Of a stretch of DNA of 10,798 nt, positions 1-6,406 are shown in pieces; the stretch's first letter is position 1; every line of letters begins with the position of its first letter. The translations under genes and the position numbers were made by a program. The stretch is taken from positions 1 through 10,798 of the forward strand of contig JAPPKR010000214.1 in assembly GCA_028819835.1 (NCBI GenBank), read 5' to 3'. Under the pieces are notes generated by a model. It saw only the letters and a program-made list of their open reading frames with translations. It was not told the origin of the DNA and did no database searches. Source of the DNA: a bacterium. Lineage in GTDB: Bacteria > Actinomycetota > Acidimicrobiia > UBA5794 > ZC4RG35.

Positions 1-830
1 TGGGAATGGGAGGCGCCACCTTCGGACAACTCCTGATCGGGGTCGACAATCCGGGTGGCTTCGGCCTGTTCATCCTGGTTTCGGTGCTCTTCTCGCTGTC
101 GCTGGTGCCGCTGTCGCTCACCCGCACCAACCCCCCGAGGATCCGGCAGCGTCACAAGGCCGACATCGCCGCGGTGTACCGGGCCGCTCCCCTGGCCATC
201 GTCGGCGCCACGGTGGCGGGGCTCACCCACAGTTCGGTCCTCACCATGGGACCCGTTTACGCCACCCAGGTGGGCCTCTCCAGCGCCCAGGTGGGATGGA
301 TGATGGGCGCCCTCCTGTTCGGAGCGGTGGCCAACACCATCCCGCTCGGACGCCTGTCGGACCGCTTCCCTCGCCGACGGGTCATCCTGGTAGTGGCCAT
401 GGGGTCTACCCTGGTGGCAGCCCTCATGTCCAACGCCACCGCCGGACCCGAGCTTCTCACGGCTGCCATGATGCTCTACGGGGCGGTCACCTTCCCGGTG
501 TACGCCCTCTCGATGAGCCACATGAACGACCTCCTGGACGTGGACCACCTCATTCCCGGGGCCACCGCCATGGTCACATTCAGGGGAGCAGGCGCCATAG
601 CCGGTCCGATCCTCACCGCAGGAGTGATGACGCTCATGGGACCCGAAGGGATGTGGATTGCCCTGGCAGTCTTCCACGGCCTGTTCGTCATCTACATCAT
701 CCGCCGTTTCCTGGCGCGGCCCCACATCCCCCTCGCTTTGCAAAGGGTCTTCGCCCCCATCCCGGTCCGCAGTTCAGCGGTGGTGGCCAACCTCATCCGC
801 CGGCGCCGTCGCGGACCCCGAGAGGATTGA
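1..830 (+). CDS. MFS transporter, YcaD-like, 5'-truncated by window edge
   Basis: Integral membrane transporter of the major facilitator superfamily. The reading frame is open to the window edge, so the first half (about TM1-5) lies upstream and the first ATG at position 6 is internal. The visible part begins with GATFGQLL, which corresponds to the end of TM5 in E. coli YcaD as I recall that sequence. It continues through about seven hydrophobic segments, with a basic loop (near codon 40-55) separating the two halves. The second-half motif A is clear: GRLSDRFPRRRV, about codons 115-126. The C-terminus is very basic (RRRRR). Substrate cannot be read from sequence; small-molecule efflux is the usual inference for this group. 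The next gene starts 70 bp downstream on the same strand but appears to have its own promoter. Confidence 0.85.
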   Translation, partial: GMGGATFGQLLIGVDNPGGFGLFILVSVLFSLSLVPLSLTRTNPPRIRQRHKADIAAVYRAAPLAIVGATVAGLTHSSVLTMGPVYATQVGLSSAQVGWMMGALLFGAVANTIPLGRLSDRFPRRRVILVVAMGSTLVAALMSNATAGPELLTAAMMLYGAVTFPVYALSMSHMNDLLDVDHLIPGATAMVTFRGAGAIAGPILTAGVMTLMGPEGMWIALAVFHGLFVIYIIRRFLARPHIPLALQRVFAPIPVRSSAVVANLIRRRRRGPRED

Positions 831-885
831 CCTCCCTCATCACCACCGGGACAGATCGGCCATCACCATCCGGGAGCGAGGCCGG

Positions 886-891
886 TAGAGT
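886..891 (+). promoter_or_regulatory. candidate -10 box (TAGAGT) for a leaderless TPP-enzyme mRNA
   Basis: TAGAGT fits the actinobacterial TAnnnT -10 pattern and ends 9 bases before the ATG at 901. Transcription would therefore start at or just before the start codon. No Shine-Dalgarno sequence is visible between 870 and 900, which fits a leaderless message. No convincing -35 box is seen. Confidence 0.4.
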
Positions 892-900
892 CTCTCCTCA

Positions 901-2565
901 ATGATGACCGGCGCCCAGGCGCTTGCCGAGATGCTCCACAGATACGGGGTGACGCACGTATTCATGGTCCCTGCGATCCTGCGGCGCACCATGGTGGAAC
1001 TGGAGCGCTTCGGGGTGCACCGCATCGGGACGCACGGCGAGAAGCCGGCTGCTTACATGGCCGACGGTTTCGCCAGGATGGCGGGCCGGCCCGGGGTGTG
1101 CATGGCCCAGGCGGTGGGCGCGCTCAACCTGGCGGCCGGATTGCGCGACGCACACCTGGCCAACTCCCCGGTGGTCGCCTTCACGGGAGGCCTCCATCTG
1201 ACGATGGCCGACAGGGGCGTCTACCAGGAGGTCGACGATCGGCCCGCCTTCTCCAACGTCACCAAGTTCAACACGTCCATCGAACGGGTGGAGCGGATCC
1301 CCGACGCCATCCGGCAGGCCTTCCGATCGGCTGTGTCGGGCCGTCCGGGACCGACCCATGTCCAGTTCGCGGGCAACGAGGGCCAGATCGACGTCGAGGA
1401 GGGCGATCTCGACCCGTGGGTCGATGAAGGATTCGCCTCCGTGCCTGCGGTGCGGCCCCTCCCCGACCCGAAAAGCGTGGCAGCTGCCCTGGACCTGTTG
1501 GACCGCGCTGAGCGGCCCGTGATCGTGGCGGGAGGAGGGGTCCGGATCTCCCGTGCCTCGAGTCAACTGGTGGCCCTGGCCGAACGTCTCTCCATTCCGG
1601 TGGTGACCTCCCTCAACGGGAAGGACAGCATTCCCGGTACCCATCCGCTGGCCGTAGGTGCGGTCGGCAGGTACTCTCGCAGCGCCGCCAACCGGGTGGT
1701 GAACCGGGCCGACCTGGTTTGCTTCGTCGGTTCCAGCACCGGCAGCATGACCACCCACTCCTGGCGGGTCCCGGCGCCGGGAGTTACCGCCATCCAAGTG
1801 GACATCGACCCGGAAATGCTGGGCCGCAACTACCCCTTGGGTGTGTCGTTAAAAGCCGACGCCCGCCTGACCCTCGCCGCCCTCTTGGAGTTGGCGGGCC
1901 CTCGGGACCCATGCCGGGAAGAGTGGCTGGCCGAGGCGCGCCGGGAGGTCGCAGGCTGGCGAGAACAGCACCGGCGTCATCTCGAATCCGACGCCGTGCC
2001 CATCCGCCCGGAGCGGATCTGCTCGGACTTGACCGCCCTGGCGCCGGACGACGCGTGCGTGTTGGTCGACACCGGGCACGCCGGCATGTGGATGGGCGGG
2101 ATGTTCGACACCCGTACGACCGCGCAGGGTTACCTGCGCAGCGCCGGTCACCTGGGCTGGGCCTTCCCGGCCTCTCTCGGCGCCAAGTGCGCGGCGCCGG
2201 ACCGCCCGGTGATCTGTTTCACCGGCGACGGGGGGTTCTGGTACCACATAGCCGAGGTGGAGACCGCGGTCCGCTGGGGCATCAACACCGTGACGGTGGT
2301 CAACAACAACTCCTCGGGCAACCAGTCGACCATCGGCTACGACCGGGCCTACGGCGGGCGCCAGACCCCGGAGGGGCGCCGCCTCTGGACCTTCACCGAC
2401 GTGGACTTCGCACGACTGGCGGAGGGAATGGGGGCGATGGGAATCCGGGTGACCCGACCCGGCCAACTCCGACCCGCCCTGGAACAGGCACTGGAGGCGG
2501 ACTGTCCGGTCGTCGTGGACGTGGTAACGGACATCGAGGCGCTGGCTCCTCTACCGGTGGTCTGA
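901..2565 (+). CDS. thiamine-pyrophosphate-dependent enzyme, acetolactate synthase-like
   Basis: A 554-residue three-domain TPP enzyme of the acetolactate synthase/benzoylformate decarboxylase fold, probably a soluble cytoplasmic homo-oligomer. The N-terminal PYR domain (about 1-165) carries the cofactor-activating Glu47 in the context THGEKPAAYMADGFAR. The central domain (about 187-330) has the Rossmann-like VIVAGGGVRIS stretch. The C-terminal PP domain (about 370-545) has the Mg-TPP motif, running from GDGG at 442-445 to NNN at 468-470. ATG codons at 901 and 904 are both possible; 901 fits the leaderless promoter. No regulatory small subunit (IlvN/IlvH) is adjacent, and the surrounding genes are catabolic, so a branched-chain amino acid role is unlikely. 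A 2-oxoacid decarboxylase, carboligase or C-C lyase role is possible, but the substrate cannot be assigned. It ends 114 bp from a convergent lipoprotein gene. Confidence 0.9.
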   Translation: MMTGAQALAEMLHRYGVTHVFMVPAILRRTMVELERFGVHRIGTHGEKPAAYMADGFARMAGRPGVCMAQAVGALNLAAGLRDAHLANSPVVAFTGGLHLTMADRGVYQEVDDRPAFSNVTKFNTSIERVERIPDAIRQAFRSAVSGRPGPTHVQFAGNEGQIDVEEGDLDPWVDEGFASVPAVRPLPDPKSVAAALDLLDRAERPVIVAGGGVRISRASSQLVALAERLSIPVVTSLNGKDSIPGTHPLAVGAVGRYSRSAANRVVNRADLVCFVGSSTGSMTTHSWRVPAPGVTAIQVDIDPEMLGRNYPLGVSLKADARLTLAALLELAGPRDPCREEWLAEARREVAGWREQHRRHLESDAVPIRPERICSDLTALAPDDACVLVDTGHAGMWMGGMFDTRTTAQGYLRSAGHLGWAFPASLGAKCAAPDRPVICFTGDGGFWYHIAEVETAVRWGINTVTVVNNNSSGNQSTIGYDRAYGGRQTPEGRRLWTFTDVDFARLAEGMGAMGIRVTRPGQLRPALEQALEADCPVVVDVVTDIEALAPLPVV

Positions 2566-2624
2566 AATTCCCACGTAGCCGCCGGCTACAGCCGTCTACC
2601 ACCCAGCCCTAGCACACATTAAGA

Positions 2625-2656
2625 GACAGTGACCGGTGAGAACACCGGTCACTGTC
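2625..2656. terminator. bidirectional hairpin terminator between convergent genes
   Basis: A perfect 14-bp stem (GACAGTGACCGGTG at 2625-2638, its complement at 2643-2656) closes a 4-base AGAA loop. It sits alone in the 114-bp gap between two convergent stop codons. The run of U after the stem is weak on both strands (AGAGTTTCT on plus, TCTTAAT on minus). It is therefore a strong hairpin but not a textbook intrinsic terminator. Its position makes two-way termination the best reading. Confidence 0.7.
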
Positions 2657-2679
2657 AGAGTTTCTGGTCGGTTAGTGGT

Positions 2680-4092
2680 TTATTGCTCGGCTACGTTGGC
2701 GCGCCAGCCTTCCTCGATGATGGGCACCCAGTCGCCGCGCAACTCGGGCAGGCCCGAGATGTCGCCGGGGTCGACCACCGAGGGATGCCTCGGGACATCG
2801 GCGAAGTGGGACTGTGACTCGACGTTGAGAACGTTGATCTGACCCCAGACGTCCGGATAGGCCTTTTGCAACTGCGCATCAAGGCTCAGCAGGAAGTCTG
2901 CTGTCACCAGGGCGGCCGCCTTGTTGGGCGAGTTGTAGGGAATGGCTACGAAGTTGGTGTTGCCGATCTGACCGCTGGCAAGACCATAGGTCCTGGTCGA
3001 CTCGGGGAAGACGCCGCTGTCCACCTTGGATCCCGCGGCCGCGGGCCCGTAGGCGAGGAAGTGGGTGACTTCGGAGTTGGAGTACAGGACTTCCAGAGCG
3101 GGCTGGTCCACCGGGTAGGTGGAGCCTTCACGCCACAGGCAGGGCTCGAGGTCGTTGAGGGTCTGCCAGGTCGCCTCCGCCACCGTGTCGTAGAGAGCCT
3201 GGTCGAAGGGAACCAGGAGGTCCCCGTACCCGCCGGGGAGGATCTTGTTGGCCTCGTTGTAGAACACGTGACGCACGAACACGCTTCCGGTGAAGTCCGG
3301 AGGCGCCGGATAGGTGAAGGTCCCCGGGTTGGCGCAGGCCTGGGCAAGCAGGGCATCCATGTCCGCGGGAGGATCGGGCAACAGGGCGCTGTTGTAGAAC
3401 ACCGCCGACTGGGCCTTGTTCCAGGGGGTTTCGCACTCCTCGACCGGGGTGCCGAAGTCGAACAGCAGCGTCCCGTCGGTCATGTCCACGTTCTGGAAGC
3501 TGGGCAACAGGTCCCAATACCCGCACAGCAGCAGGCCACCCTGCACCATGGTGCGGAAGTTCTCACCGTTGATCCAGATCATGTCGACCGATCCGCTGGT
3601 GTACTCGCCGGCCTCGGTCTCGCTGAGCACGGTGTCCACCACGTTGACGGTGTCGGTGACCCTCACCTGGTTGAGGTCGATGTTGAACCGCGACTTGAGT
3701 TCGGCGCCTACCCACTCGTTCACGTAGGCGTTAATCGTGGCGCTGCCGCCCCACATGAACCAGTTGACCCGTCCGCCGTCGGCGGCGGCCACGATCTCGT
3801 CCCAGCTCATTCCGCCTACTTCAGAGTTGTCAACATCGAGGAGTCCCGGACCGGTCGGGCCCATCATCATGGGCTCCTCTTCCTCCATGGGCTCCTCTTC
3901 CTCCATCTCTTCTTCCATGGGCTCGTCAGCGGGAGCCTCGGTGGTGGTAGGCGCCGCAGTCGTGGCGGGAGCTGCCGTCGTGGCGGGGGCCGCAGTCGTG
4001 GCGGCCGGCTCTTCGTCGTCACCGCAAGCCGCGGCCACCAACGCAAAACACGCCATCACGATCAGCCATCGGGCAAATCGAGAACGATGCAT
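2680..4092 (-). CDS. YnjB-like ABC transporter substrate-binding lipoprotein
   Basis: Secreted, lipid-anchored solute receptor of an ABC importer, 470 residues. It has an N-terminal signal peptide (basic MHRSRFAR, then a hydrophobic core) ending in lipobox VAAAC with Cys23. A low-complexity tether follows: ATTAAP repeats (about 31-53), then a Glu/Met-rich acidic stretch (about 57-77). The binding domain (about 95-465) matches what I know of E. coli YnjB (COG4134) block by block: WGGSATINAYVN, SVDMIWINGENFRT, NPGTFTYPAPPDFTGS, CLWREG and ADFLLSLDAQLQKAYPDVWG. The start at ATG 4092 is preferred over in-frame TTG 4098 because AGGAGG lies 10 bases before the ATG but only 4 before the TTG. The ynjC-type permease and ynjD-type ATPase are absent: the next thing downstream is a terminator and an opposing gene. 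The ligand is unknown. Confidence 0.9.
   Translation of the reverse strand: MHRSRFARWLIVMACFALVAAACGDDEEPAATTAAPATTAAPATTAAPTTTEAPADEPMEEEMEEEEPMEEEEPMMMGPTGPGLLDVDNSEVGGMSWDEIVAAADGGRVNWFMWGGSATINAYVNEWVGAELKSRFNIDLNQVRVTDTVNVVDTVLSETEAGEYTSGSVDMIWINGENFRTMVQGGLLLCGYWDLLPSFQNVDMTDGTLLFDFGTPVEECETPWNKAQSAVFYNSALLPDPPADMDALLAQACANPGTFTYPAPPDFTGSVFVRHVFYNEANKILPGGYGDLLVPFDQALYDTVAEATWQTLNDLEPCLWREGSTYPVDQPALEVLYSNSEVTHFLAYGPAAAGSKVDSGVFPESTRTYGLASGQIGNTNFVAIPYNSPNKAAALVTADFLLSLDAQLQKAYPDVWGQINVLNVESQSHFADVPRHPSVVDPGDISGLPELRGDWVPIIEEGWRANVAEQ
3869..3904. repeat. two exact 18-bp tandem units in the lipoprotein linker
   Basis: The unit ATGGGCTCCTCTTCCTCC occurs twice back to back (3869-3886 and 3887-3904). 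A partial third copy begins at 3917. Read on the minus strand it encodes the Glu/Pro/Met acidic spacer of the YnjB-like lipoprotein. It is a likely site of replication slippage and length variation. Confidence 0.85.
3953..4006. repeat. three near-identical 18-bp tandem units in the lipoprotein linker
   Basis: Three 18-bp units (3953-3970, 3971-3988, 3989-4006) share the core GTCGTGGCGG and encode ATTAAP repeats on the minus strand. They form the flexible tether just after the lipid-modified cysteine of the YnjB-like protein. Confidence 0.8.
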
Positions 4093-4102
4093 TTTCAATA
4101 GT

Positions 4103-4108
4103 CCTCCT
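4103..4108 (-). promoter_or_regulatory. strong Shine-Dalgarno (AGGAGG) deciding the lipoprotein start
   Basis: AGGAGG on the minus strand lies 10 bases before ATG 4092 and 4 bases before TTG 4098, favouring the ATG. Such a site is missing before the other first-in-unit genes here. Confidence 0.75.
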
Positions 4109-4169
4109 GTTTGAAAAACGGGTTACAGACTTGCCAACGGCATGAGACATCGCGACAAGTCCGCCTATC

Positions 4170-4198
4170 ACCATAGCTTTTCGCTGGTTGATCGACAA
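4170..4198 (-). promoter_or_regulatory. candidate sigma-70-type promoter of the YnjB-like gene
   Basis: On the minus strand, TTGTCG (4193-4198, four of six matches to TTGACA) and TATGGT (4170-4175) are separated by exactly 17 bases. Transcription would start near 4163. That gives a leader of about 70 nt containing the AGGAGG site. Confidence 0.4.
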
Positions 4199-4208
4199 AA
4201 TTCGCCAA

Positions 4209-4249
4209 GCAGGTGGGCAAACGGGACCTCACCTGGCTCATCCACCTGC
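4209..4249. other. inverted repeat with 8-bp perfect arms
   Basis: GCAGGTGG (4209-4216) pairs with CCACCTGC (4242-4249) around a 25-base loop. It lies directly beyond the 3' end of the fossil enolase tail as read on the minus strand. It may be that lost gene's old terminator (a TTTT tract follows, 4198-4202 on the minus side), or a regulatory site upstream of the lipoprotein promoter. Confidence 0.35.
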
Positions 4250-4253
4250 CCAT

Positions 4254-4350
4254 GGTGTCCACCGAGGTTCGAAACTGCGCCACATCTGAGTCCGGAACCC
4301 CTCCCAGCCCAGGCTCCCGACCACCACGCGCCCGTCGATAGATAGTATCC
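4254..4350 (-). pseudogene. decayed 3' end of an enolase-superfamily gene (paralogue fragment)
   Basis: Read on the minus strand, this stretch encodes EPGLGGVPDSDVAQFRTSVD. That closely matches the C-terminus of the intact enolase-superfamily protein at 5143-6360 (EPGLGAAPGRDVAAFRTSVD). The DNA of 4254-4317 is about 78% identical (50 of 64, no gaps) to 5173-5236, in the same orientation and 919 bp apart. Just upstream, in another frame, ILSIDGR resembles ILSEGR of the intact protein, so a frameshift separates the two parts. Nothing enolase-like remains before about 4350. PGLG..P..DVA.FR is a family-type ending, so the fragment derives from such a gene and is not a random repeat. It cannot be functional at about 30 codons. 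Confidence 0.65.
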
Positions 4351-4384
4351 GTCTCCAATAGTGCGGTATGCACTGATGCAATGC

Positions 4385-4393
4385 TGTTATGAT
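4385..4393 (+). promoter_or_regulatory. extended -10 promoter and ATGC-rich candidate operator of vapBC
   Basis: TGTTATGAT is an extended -10 element (TGn plus TATGAT, one mismatch from TATAAT) ending 7 bases before ATG 4401. A leaderless antitoxin message is therefore likely, and no Shine-Dalgarno is visible. The motif ATGC occurs five times from 4368 to 4404, and TATGCATA (4393-4400) is a perfect palindrome. This is a plausible binding zone for the ribbon-helix-helix antitoxin, as such antitoxins normally repress their own promoters. Confidence 0.5.
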
Positions 4394-4400
4394 ATGCATA

Positions 4401-4658
4401 ATGCGAACCACGATCTCTCTCGAAGACCAACTCGGCAAGCAGGTCCGCCGGGCAGCCGCAGCCCATGGTCTAAGCGTGAGCGCCTTCATTGCCCAGACGC
4501 TGGACGATGCCTTGAAGCGCCGCGTGCCATCTGAGCAACCGGCCTTTCGTTTGATCACCGCGCGTGGGGTCCATCCCCGTCCCGGCGTCGACCTGGATCG
4601 TCCCAGGGCACTCGAAGCCCAGGATGACGAAGCCCGTTTCATGTCTGGCTGTCGGTGA
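4401..4658 (+). CDS. vapB: VapB-type ribbon-helix-helix antitoxin
   Basis: An 85-residue antitoxin and likely autorepressor. The N-terminus MRTTISLEDQL gives the DNA-contacting beta strand. Two helices follow (about 10-22 and 25-41, with SVSAFIAQTLDDAL) to form a dimeric RHH fold. The C-terminal tail contains PGVDLDR (61-67), typical of VapB tails that wrap around and block the toxin. ATG 4401 is preferred over in-frame ATG 4389, because members usually start MRTT and because 4389 lies inside the predicted -10 box. It ends 6 bp before the toxin gene. The pair is carried in opposite orientation to the genes on either side and sits between two enolase-tail copies, suggesting acquisition as a unit. 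Confidence 0.85.
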   Translation: MRTTISLEDQLGKQVRRAAAAHGLSVSAFIAQTLDDALKRRVPSEQPAFRLITARGVHPRPGVDLDRPRALEAQDDEARFMSGCR

Positions 4659-4664
4659 TTCTGG

Positions 4665-5108
4665 GTGCTGCTCCCCGATGTCAACGTTCTGGTCTATTCC
4701 CATGTGGAGGACTCGACCGTTGACCATGCCGCATATGCGACCTGGATCACTAGTTTGGCGACAGGCCCCGAACCCTTCGCGCTGTCCGTGTTGGTCCTAT
4801 CCGGCTTTGTCCGCATTGTGACCAACCCTCGTGTGTTCGATCCCCCCTCGACTCTTGACACGTCCTTCGCTTTCGTGTCTTCGTTGGTGGAGCGGCCCAA
4901 GGCGCGGCTTGTGGGCCCAGGTCCCGATCATCTGGAGATATTTGAGAGACTGTGCCGCCAATCCGGGGCCTCCGGGAAACTGGTAGCCGACGCTCAACAC
5001 GCGGCGGTTGCAATAGAGCATGGCTGCACCATGGTGTCAACCGACTCCGACTTCAACCGGTTCCCGGGGCTCCGATGGCGACACCCGTTGCGTCCCGACG
5101 ACATTTAG
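4665..5108 (+). CDS. vapC: VapC-type PIN-domain ribonuclease toxin
   Basis: A 147-residue PIN-domain toxin, expected to be an Mg-dependent endoribonuclease cutting specific RNAs (often tRNA or rRNA in this family) when freed from VapB. The acidic site is present: Asp5 in LLPDVNVL, Asp109 in KLVADAQHAA, and Asp127/Asp129 in STDSDFNRFPGLRW. The segment LVLSGFVRIVTNPRVF (43-58) matches the subfamily with GFLR..TNPR, where the second acidic residue of other PIN proteins is not at the usual place. Start is GTG 4665, 6 bases after the vapB stop, implying translational coupling. It is convergent with the enolase-superfamily gene, 34 bp away. The target RNA is unknown. Confidence 0.88.
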   Translation: MLLPDVNVLVYSHVEDSTVDHAAYATWITSLATGPEPFALSVLVLSGFVRIVTNPRVFDPPSTLDTSFAFVSSLVERPKARLVGPGPDHLEIFERLCRQSGASGKLVADAQHAAVAIEHGCTMVSTDSDFNRFPGLRWRHPLRPDDI

Positions 5109-5142
5109 CGTCATAACGCTTCATTGATAGCCAAGCCATCTC

Positions 5143-6360
5143 CTAGCCGTCTGCCTCAACTGATCCCTTAACGGTGTCCACCGAGGTTCGGAACGCCGCC
5201 ACATCTCGGCCCGGCGCCGCCCCAAGACCCGGTTCCTCACTCAGTTGAAAACGCCCCTCGGACAGAATGGGAAATGGCTGGGCCAGACCCTCGCGAAGAG
5301 GGTTGGGGTTGGTGTCCACCTCCAGGAGCCCATCGCCACCCACCGCGGCGAGGAGATGTGCAGAGGCCACCAACCCGATCCCCCCTCCAAGGTGATGGGG
5401 GCAGAACAGCCTGCCGGCCCCAAGCGCCTCCCTAGCCACCGGAAGGCACCCCGAGATCCCACCCCACTTCGTCACATCGGGCTGGACAACTGCCAAAGCT
5501 CCGTCTTGGATGGCGAGGCGGAAGTCATCCTCGCCGCACAGGTTCTCCCCTCCCGCCAGAGGAATCGGGGAGGCCTCGGCCAGTCTGGCCCACACCCGGG
5601 CGGGGAGGTCGGCGGCGATCGGCTCCTCCAGCCACATCGGAGAGTAGGCCTCGAGAGTCCGGCTCCACCGCTCCGCCTCCTCGGGAGACCAGGCCTGGTT
5701 GGCGTCCACCGCGATTGGTGTTTCCGGCCCCAGGAGCCAGCGCAAAGCCTCGAGGTTTCCCAGGTCGGTCTCCTCGCCGAAGCCGACCTTGAGCTTGAAT
5801 GCCCGATAGCCCGCCTCTAGGGCTCCCCGCGCCTGCTCGGTGGCTCCGTCCGGGCCGATCCCGCTGGCGTAGGCAGCCACGGCCCCGCCGGATGGGTCCC
5901 CTCCCAGGAATCTCCACAAGGGCGTGTCCGCCCGGCGGGCCGCCATGTCCCACAGGGCTATATCGATTCCGGCGATTGCCTGGGAGAAGGGCCCCGGCTC
6001 TCCCGATTGGACCGCCACGATGTGGGTCTTCGACGACAGGTGCTTGAACACCGCCGCCGGATGGGGCCACTGCCGACCCACGATCAGCGGAGCCAGGACC
6101 GAGACGATCAACCGTGCCCGGTATTCGGCGGCGGGAGCCGGGAAGTTGCACCACGCCTCTCCATGTCCGACCAATCCCTCGAAGGACCGAATCCTGACCA
6201 CCACCGCCGGACGGTCCTGCATGACACCGAAGGAGGTACGGACGGTACGGGGCGTGGGCGCCCGGTAGACCTCAGCCGACACCGACTCGATGGTGAACGG
6301 GTCGGTCTCCGGCCAGCCTGAGGAGGCCTCCCCCGCCTGTGCTCCGTCTTTGGCCGCCAT
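5143..6360 (-). CDS. enolase-superfamily enzyme, mandelate racemase-like subgroup
   Basis: A 405-residue cytoplasmic (beta/alpha)7-beta barrel enzyme that abstracts the alpha proton of a carboxylate; most relatives are sugar-acid dehydratases or racemases. The capping domain runs about 23-140. KLK at 189-191 supplies the barrel Lys base. Metal ligands are Asp219 (AVDAN), Glu245 or Glu246 (WLEEP) and Glu272 (GGENL). Asp295 (QPDVTKWGG) and His322/323 (CPHHLGGG) give the His-Asp dyad typical of the mandelate racemase subgroup. ATG 6360 is chosen. The frame stays open to 6522, but the extra 54 codons overlap the divergent sulfatase and look non-homologous. No Shine-Dalgarno is seen; CATACT at 6368-6373 (minus) could serve a leaderless message. 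Substrate is not determinable; the sulfatase neighbour hints at carbohydrate breakdown. Confidence 0.9.
   Translation of the reverse strand: MAAKDGAQAGEASSGWPETDPFTIESVSAEVYRAPTPRTVRTSFGVMQDRPAVVVRIRSFEGLVGHGEAWCNFPAPAAEYRARLIVSVLAPLIVGRQWPHPAAVFKHLSSKTHIVAVQSGEPGPFSQAIAGIDIALWDMAARRADTPLWRFLGGDPSGGAVAAYASGIGPDGATEQARGALEAGYRAFKLKVGFGEETDLGNLEALRWLLGPETPIAVDANQAWSPEEAERWSRTLEAYSPMWLEEPIAADLPARVWARLAEASPIPLAGGENLCGEDDFRLAIQDGALAVVQPDVTKWGGISGCLPVAREALGAGRLFCPHHLGGGIGLVASAHLLAAVGGDGLLEVDTNPNPLREGLAQPFPILSEGRFQLSEEPGLGAAPGRDVAAFRTSVDTVKGSVEADG
5173..5236. repeat. intact-gene copy of the 64-bp direct repeat flanking vapBC
   Basis: This segment codes for the C-terminal part of the enolase-superfamily protein. 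It is a direct repeat of 4254-4317: the first 18 bases are identical and 50 of 64 match overall. The two copies bracket the vapBC module. Confidence 0.75.
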
Positions 6361-6379
6361 CGGGTCAAGTATGGTTATC

Positions 6380-6395
6380 CGTGGTTTGAACCACG
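6380..6395. promoter_or_regulatory. palindromic operator candidate in the divergent enolase/sulfatase gap
   Basis: CGTGGTT-TG-AACCACG is a palindrome with perfect 7-bp arms around a 2-base centre. It lies in the 46 bp between the divergent starts at 6360 and 6407. Relative to a leaderless enolase transcript it would cover about -20 to -35. A TATGGT box on the plus strand at 6370-6375 could drive the sulfatase with a leader of about 25 nt. The site is well placed for one regulator to control both genes. The TGGT-N4-ACCA form does not decide between LacI, GntR and other families. Confidence 0.45.
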
Positions 6396-6406
6396 AAGCG
6401 AGTTGG

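Noticed and set aside
2866..4101. 411-codon plus-strand frame opposite the lipoprotein gene
   Set aside because: Antisense shadow of a gene with strong protein homology; its composition is a by-product of GC-rich codon use.
4095..4466. Minus-strand 123-codon open frame covering the lipoprotein upstream region and vapB start
   Set aside because: It overlaps a well-supported antitoxin and promoter region. Its only meaningful part is the fossil enolase tail, annotated as a pseudogene.
5107..5120. AGCGT-CATA-ACGCT hairpin between vapC and the enolase-superfamily gene as a terminator
   Set aside because: The stem is only 5 bp and no T-run follows on either strand; it also begins inside the vapC stop codon. 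Too weak to call.
4254..5236. vapBC as part of a transposon with terminal repeats
   Set aside because: The flanking repeats are direct, 78% identical and coding in origin; no transposase or inverted ends are present.
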